Part shown: in pieces, positions 61,463-64,000 of the stretch | How positions within the stretch are numbered: the first letter of the stretch is position 1 | How the letters are laid out: each line of letters starts with the position of its first letter | Assembly (NCBI RefSeq): GCF_001683795.1 | Contig: NZ_LIGX01000022.1 | Coordinates: forward strand, 17,996 to 81,995 | Direction of reading: 5' to 3' | Length of the DNA stretch: 64,000 nt | Origin: Neoakkermansia glycaniphila | GTDB lineage: Bacteria > Verrucomicrobiota > Verrucomicrobiia > Verrucomicrobiales > Akkermansiaceae | Position numbers and translations under genes: made by a program | The notes under the pieces: generated by a model | The model's database searches: none | What the model was told of the DNA's origin: nothing | The model's input: only the letters and a program-made list of their open reading frames with translations

Positions 61463-62125
61463 GTGATCAAAGCCATCAACCTCCACCGCAGCTATACCAT
61501 CGGCAAAAAAACGATCGAAGTGCTGCACGGGCTGGAACTGCACATCCGGCCCGGAGAGAAAGTCTTTCTGTGCGGACCGAGCGGAGCCGGCAAAACCACG
61601 CTCATGTACACGCTTGCAGGCCTGGAAATGCCACAGCAGGGCACAGTGGAAATCGGCGGCAAAAGCATCTACGGACTCTTGACAAAAGCGCGCGCCGAAT
61701 TCCGCAACAGGATGATGGGCTTCATCTTCCAGAACTACATGCTCATGCCGGAACTCACGGCTCTGGAAAACGCCTCACTGGCTACGGCCATTGCCGGACG
61801 CGAAGCCACGCAGGAAGTCACCGCCCTGCTGGACCGCGTCGGGCTGGGCAACCGGCTGGACCACCTGCCCAACGAACTGAGCGGCGGCGAGCAGCAGCGC
61901 GTCTCCATCGCCCGCGCACTGGCCCACAATCCGGAAATCATTTTCGCGGACGAACCGACGGGCAACCTCGACTCCCGCAACAGCAACGAAGTGCTGGACC
62001 TCCTCTTTTCCCTTGCCGACGAACGCAAAAAAACGCTCGTCATCGTCACGCACGATCCGAACATCGCCAAACGCGGAGACCGCATCCTGACCATCCGCGA
62101 CGGCATTGTATGCGACGAGGCATAA
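61463..62125 (+). CDS. ABC transporter ATP-binding protein, LolD/MacB type
   Basis: The 220-aa ATPase starts at GTG 61463. It carries Walker A CGPSGAGKTTLMYTLAG, a Q-loop (FIFQNYMLMPELTALENASL), signature LSGGEQQRVSIARALAHNPE, Walker B IIFADEPTGNLDSRNSNEVL and the H-loop VIVTHDPNIAKRGD. The pattern belongs to the LolCDE/MacB/FtsE group. No permease gene is in the neighbourhood: panC precedes and a convergent PEP-CTERM gene follows, so the membrane partner must be encoded elsewhere. Confidence 0.92.
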   Translation: MIKAINLHRSYTIGKKTIEVLHGLELHIRPGEKVFLCGPSGAGKTTLMYTLAGLEMPQQGTVEIGGKSIYGLLTKARAEFRNRMMGFIFQNYMLMPELTALENASLATAIAGREATQEVTALLDRVGLGNRLDHLPNELSGGEQQRVSIARALAHNPEIIFADEPTGNLDSRNSNEVLDLLFSLADERKKTLVIVTHDPNIAKRGDRILTIRDGIVCDEA

Positions 62126-62169
62126 TCGCTGCCTTTCAGTTCCCTCGCTGAACATTCCACCCCTCCCAA

Positions 62170-62202
62170 AAAGAACGGCCGCCTCTTGCCGAAAGGCGGC
62201 CG
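62170..62202 (-). terminator. Terminator of the small PEP-CTERM gene
   Basis: CGGCCGCCT (62176-62184) pairs with AGGCGGCCG (62194-62202); on the minus strand TTCTTTTT follows the stem. Confidence 0.8.
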
Positions 62203-62233
62203 CCGATCAAATCGTATGCAGGCAAAGCACCTG

Positions 62234-62971
62234 TCAGGCAGCACGCCGACGGCGCAGGGCCAGCCCCGCAAAACCGAACAATCCGAAAGCTGCAATGGAA
62301 GGTTCCGGAATAATGCTGGAAGTTTGAGTCAGCGTCAAGGCGTTGATCGTACCGCGTTCACCCATTCTGCCGATCGTCAAATTGCCGAGAGCATCCGCAT
62401 GCCCCGTCAATTTCAGCACCACGTAATCGGCGCTTCCACGCAATGTATGAGTCTTTGAAGAAGCAGCCAGATCAAGCGTGCTGTATGCGCCTGAAGCCGA
62501 ACTGGTCACATACTGTTCCGCCTTGGTAATATAGTTGGTATCAAGCGTAAAATACTGGTCGTTCGCACGATTCTGGCAACCGTAAACAACATACATCGTA
62601 TAGCTTTCATTGGCCACAAGGCCGGAGAAAGACGTCGTCTGTACGCCCGCTGCACCATTGGTCAGCCCGGTCTGGTACACATTGGCGGTCATGCTGATTC
62701 CCGTCGTTCTTAAAAATTCAGCCAGAATATCCGCATGAAGCGTCGTCGTGGAACCCGTGCCATAATTGCCTGTATTGAAGTTGCCACCGTTGGCACTCAC
62801 GGTCAATTGATACGGAGATGTCACGGAAATACTTGCTCCTCCGGCTTGCGTATGGGTCGTCCAGCCGACATCCACGGATGTCGAGCCGAAATTGACGGCC
62901 TTGGTATCCGGAGCGGCGGCGGCAATACCACAACACGCCAGAGAGATTAGTGTTAAAGTGATTTTTTTCAT
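62234..62971 (-). CDS. Small PEP-CTERM exported protein
   Basis: The 245-aa protein begins with a signal peptide (MKKITLTLISLACCGIAAAA), contains a beta-rich domain of unknown fold with many Thr/Gly/Asn residues, and ends IIPEPSIAAFGLFGFAGLAL plus RRRRAA, the PEP-CTERM sorting signal: PEP motif, hydrophobic helix, Arg cluster. Such proteins are processed by an exosortase that is not encoded in this window. Two identical 15-bp palindromes lie in its upstream region. Confidence 0.88.
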   Translation of the reverse strand: MKKITLTLISLACCGIAAAAPDTKAVNFGSTSVDVGWTTHTQAGGASISVTSPYQLTVSANGGNFNTGNYGTGSTTTLHADILAEFLRTTGISMTANVYQTGLTNGAAGVQTTSFSGLVANESYTMYVVYGCQNRANDQYFTLDTNYITKAEQYVTSSASGAYSTLDLAASSKTHTLRGSADYVVLKLTGHADALGNLTIGRMGERGTINALTLTQTSSIIPEPSIAAFGLFGFAGLALRRRRAA

Positions 62972-63035
62972 AATCAGTCCAAGTTAAAATAAAAAAGACA
63001 TTAAATCATAATGACTTTTCCGGGAATAATCATAA

Positions 63036-63181
63036 CGGATTGCCAATCCGCCGTCAACAGGAAAATGACTTAAAATCATGCTCATGGAGATATTATATAT
63101 GGTGTATGTTTTTTTCTTCCCTACATCACATCAAAAAAACTGAAAAGATATATAGTAAAGCCATAACGGATTGGCAATCCG
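63036..63181. repeat. Two 15-bp palindromes, probable operator sites
   Basis: CGGATTGCCAATCCG (63036-63050) and CGGATTGGCAATCCG (63167-63181) are palindromes differing only at the central base, each preceded by CATAA. Their starts are 131 bases apart, upstream of the small PEP-CTERM gene. Confidence 0.75.
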
Positions 63182-63260
63182 CAATCAATGAGAATTTCTG
63201 ATAAACAACCATATAATTATCGTAAAACAATGATTGCGTGCTATATAGACGGACACGCAA

Positions 63261-63290
63261 AAGCCGGAGGGGGCATTTCCCCTCCGGCTC
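63261..63290 (-). terminator. Terminator of the autotransporter gene
   Basis: On the minus strand AGCCGGAGGGG pairs with CCCCTCCGGCT, followed by TTTTGCG. It lies about 45 bases after the stop at 63332. Confidence 0.8.
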
Positions 63291-63331
63291 TGCCGTTGCG
63301 TGGTTGCGGTCGGTTGGTTCGCGCCGTTCCT

Positions 63332-64000
63332 TTAGAAGTTGTAGCGGTAGCCGATTCCTCCGCTTACTTCCGTGCTCCGGCTGCGCGCATCAAGGTTGAT
63401 TTCCATGAAGATGCTGCTTTGCAGTTCGACCGGTATCGTGAGTCCGAGGCCTACTTCCACTCCCGTGCTTCCGGGTTTGATTCCTTCTACCGTGCGTTTG
63501 TACCCTTTCGCGTCCGCAAAGGCTACGTCCGCTTCTACCTGCCGGTCTCCTATGTCCTGCAGGAGCATGGCCCGCGCTTCGAGGGTGGCCGTGCGGTTGA
63601 AGAGGTTTTGCCCGACGGAGGCGATGTAGCGGCCGCCCACTCCTACCGTGCCGTAGGTGGTGTCCATGTTTTCGACGCTGAGGTTGGCGTTGCCCGCTCC
63701 CGTTTCCGTGTAGCCTTTCATGCGCGCGCTGTTGAGGCTGGCGTTGAAGAGGGGCTGGACGAGGGATTTGTAGTCGGTGTCCAGCGCGATGTCGTAGGCG
63801 AGTTCGTACATGGCGCCGAAGCTGCTGCCGTCCGTGGTGCCGCTGGTTTTGTACTGGCCGGCGCCGTAGTTGACGGTGCGGTCGAGGTCGGCTTTCGCGG
63901 TGCCGCCCGTGAGGATGCCGACGTGGGACCATTTGCCGCTCTGTCCGCGGAGGTAGAGGCTGGTGAGGTAGCTGTCGACATGTCCGCTGGCGGTGTCCGC
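63332..64000 (-). CDS. Autotransporter beta-barrel domain, N-terminus beyond the window
   Basis: This frame is open from 64000 to a stop at 63332, giving the last 222 residues. It shows outer-membrane barrel features of type V autotransporters: alternating strands such as SYLTSLYLRGQSGKW, MYELAYDIALDTDYKSLVQP, VGVGGRYIASVGQNLFNRTA, STGVEVGLGLTIPVELQSSI, and the ending GGIGYRYNF, with a terminal aromatic residue that guides BAM insertion. The passenger domain lies right of the window. Unlike the giant PEP-CTERM protein at 42567, this one keeps the barrel. Confidence 0.88.
   Translation of the reverse strand, partial: ADTASGHVDSYLTSLYLRGQSGKWSHVGILTGGTAKADLDRTVNYGAGQYKTSGTTDGSSFGAMYELAYDIALDTDYKSLVQPLFNASLNSARMKGYTETGAGNANLSVENMDTTYGTVGVGGRYIASVGQNLFNRTATLEARAMLLQDIGDRQVEADVAFADAKGYKRTVEGIKPGSTGVEVGLGLTIPVELQSSIFMEINLDARSRSTEVSGGIGYRYNF

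Larger units (their letters stand above)
62972..63331. other. Intergenic region with two palindromic sites and a terminator
   Basis: A 360-base gap without a gene. It carries two copies of CATAACGGATTGSCAATCCG (from 63031 and 63162) and the terminator of the autotransporter gene near 63260-63290. Confidence 0.65.

Overview
The window reads as a chromosomal stretch of a Gram-negative bacterium, most likely a member of the Verrucomicrobiota close to Akkermansia. The reasons are lipid A and outer-membrane genes (lpxD, an OmpH/Skp chaperone), PEP-CTERM proteins with Arg-rich tails, autotransporter-type repeats and barrel, many LysM lipoproteins, and a GC-rich housekeeping background with AT-rich accessory patches. 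The species assignment is an inference. No tRNA, rRNA, CRISPR array or insertion sequence was recognised.

Region 1 (1-16595, minus strand) is the highlight: a nearly complete contractile injection system of the extracellular (eCIS) type. In transcription order it encodes a Pvc16/DUF4255 terminator or cap protein, an overlapping 283-aa protein, one sheath, two tube proteins, a 57-aa DUF5908-like protein, a LysM connector, a VgrG-like spike, a PAAR tip, a gp25 wedge protein, a large gp6/J-like baseplate protein, a fibre-like protein, a gp7-like baseplate protein and a CIS tape-measure protein that runs off the left edge. The AAA+ ATPase and any toxins should lie beyond position 1. No T6SS membrane-complex genes are present.

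Region 2 (16596-19480) is AT-rich and looks acquired. It holds a small XRE regulator with a perfect inverted-repeat operator, a divergent lipoprotein built of two repeats, and a membrane protein with a GYF-like N-terminus. The regulator is a candidate controller of the neighbouring injection system, but this is unproven.

Region 3 (19500-42211) is mainly core metabolism and envelope: GNAT acetyltransferases, a tandem pair of secreted proteins (one frameshifted), aroB, an M29 aminopeptidase, a Tat-exported phosphoesterase, a nested palindromic repeat, metY, a DHA2 drug exporter, recQ, hisD, an L,D-transpeptidase followed by three LysM proteins, tatD, a K+/H+ antiporter, a sugar porter with a 235-residue extracytoplasmic insertion, a siroheme-decarboxylase-like protein and ispE.

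Region 4 (42212-64000) carries surface and envelope functions: a 1690-aa PEP-CTERM repeat protein, a MenE-like ligase, a Mini-III-like RNase, an RbsD-like lipoprotein, an isolated nuoBC pair, three glycosyltransferases including a GT10 fucosyltransferase, a zinc-ribbon/TPM-like membrane protein, two tandem ribbon-helix-helix proteins beside direct repeats, a YczE-type membrane protein, skp-lpxD, panC, a lone LolD-type ATPase, a small PEP-CTERM protein and the end of an autotransporter. Several genes have sigma70-like -10 boxes only 6-8 bases before the start codon, suggesting leaderless mRNAs.
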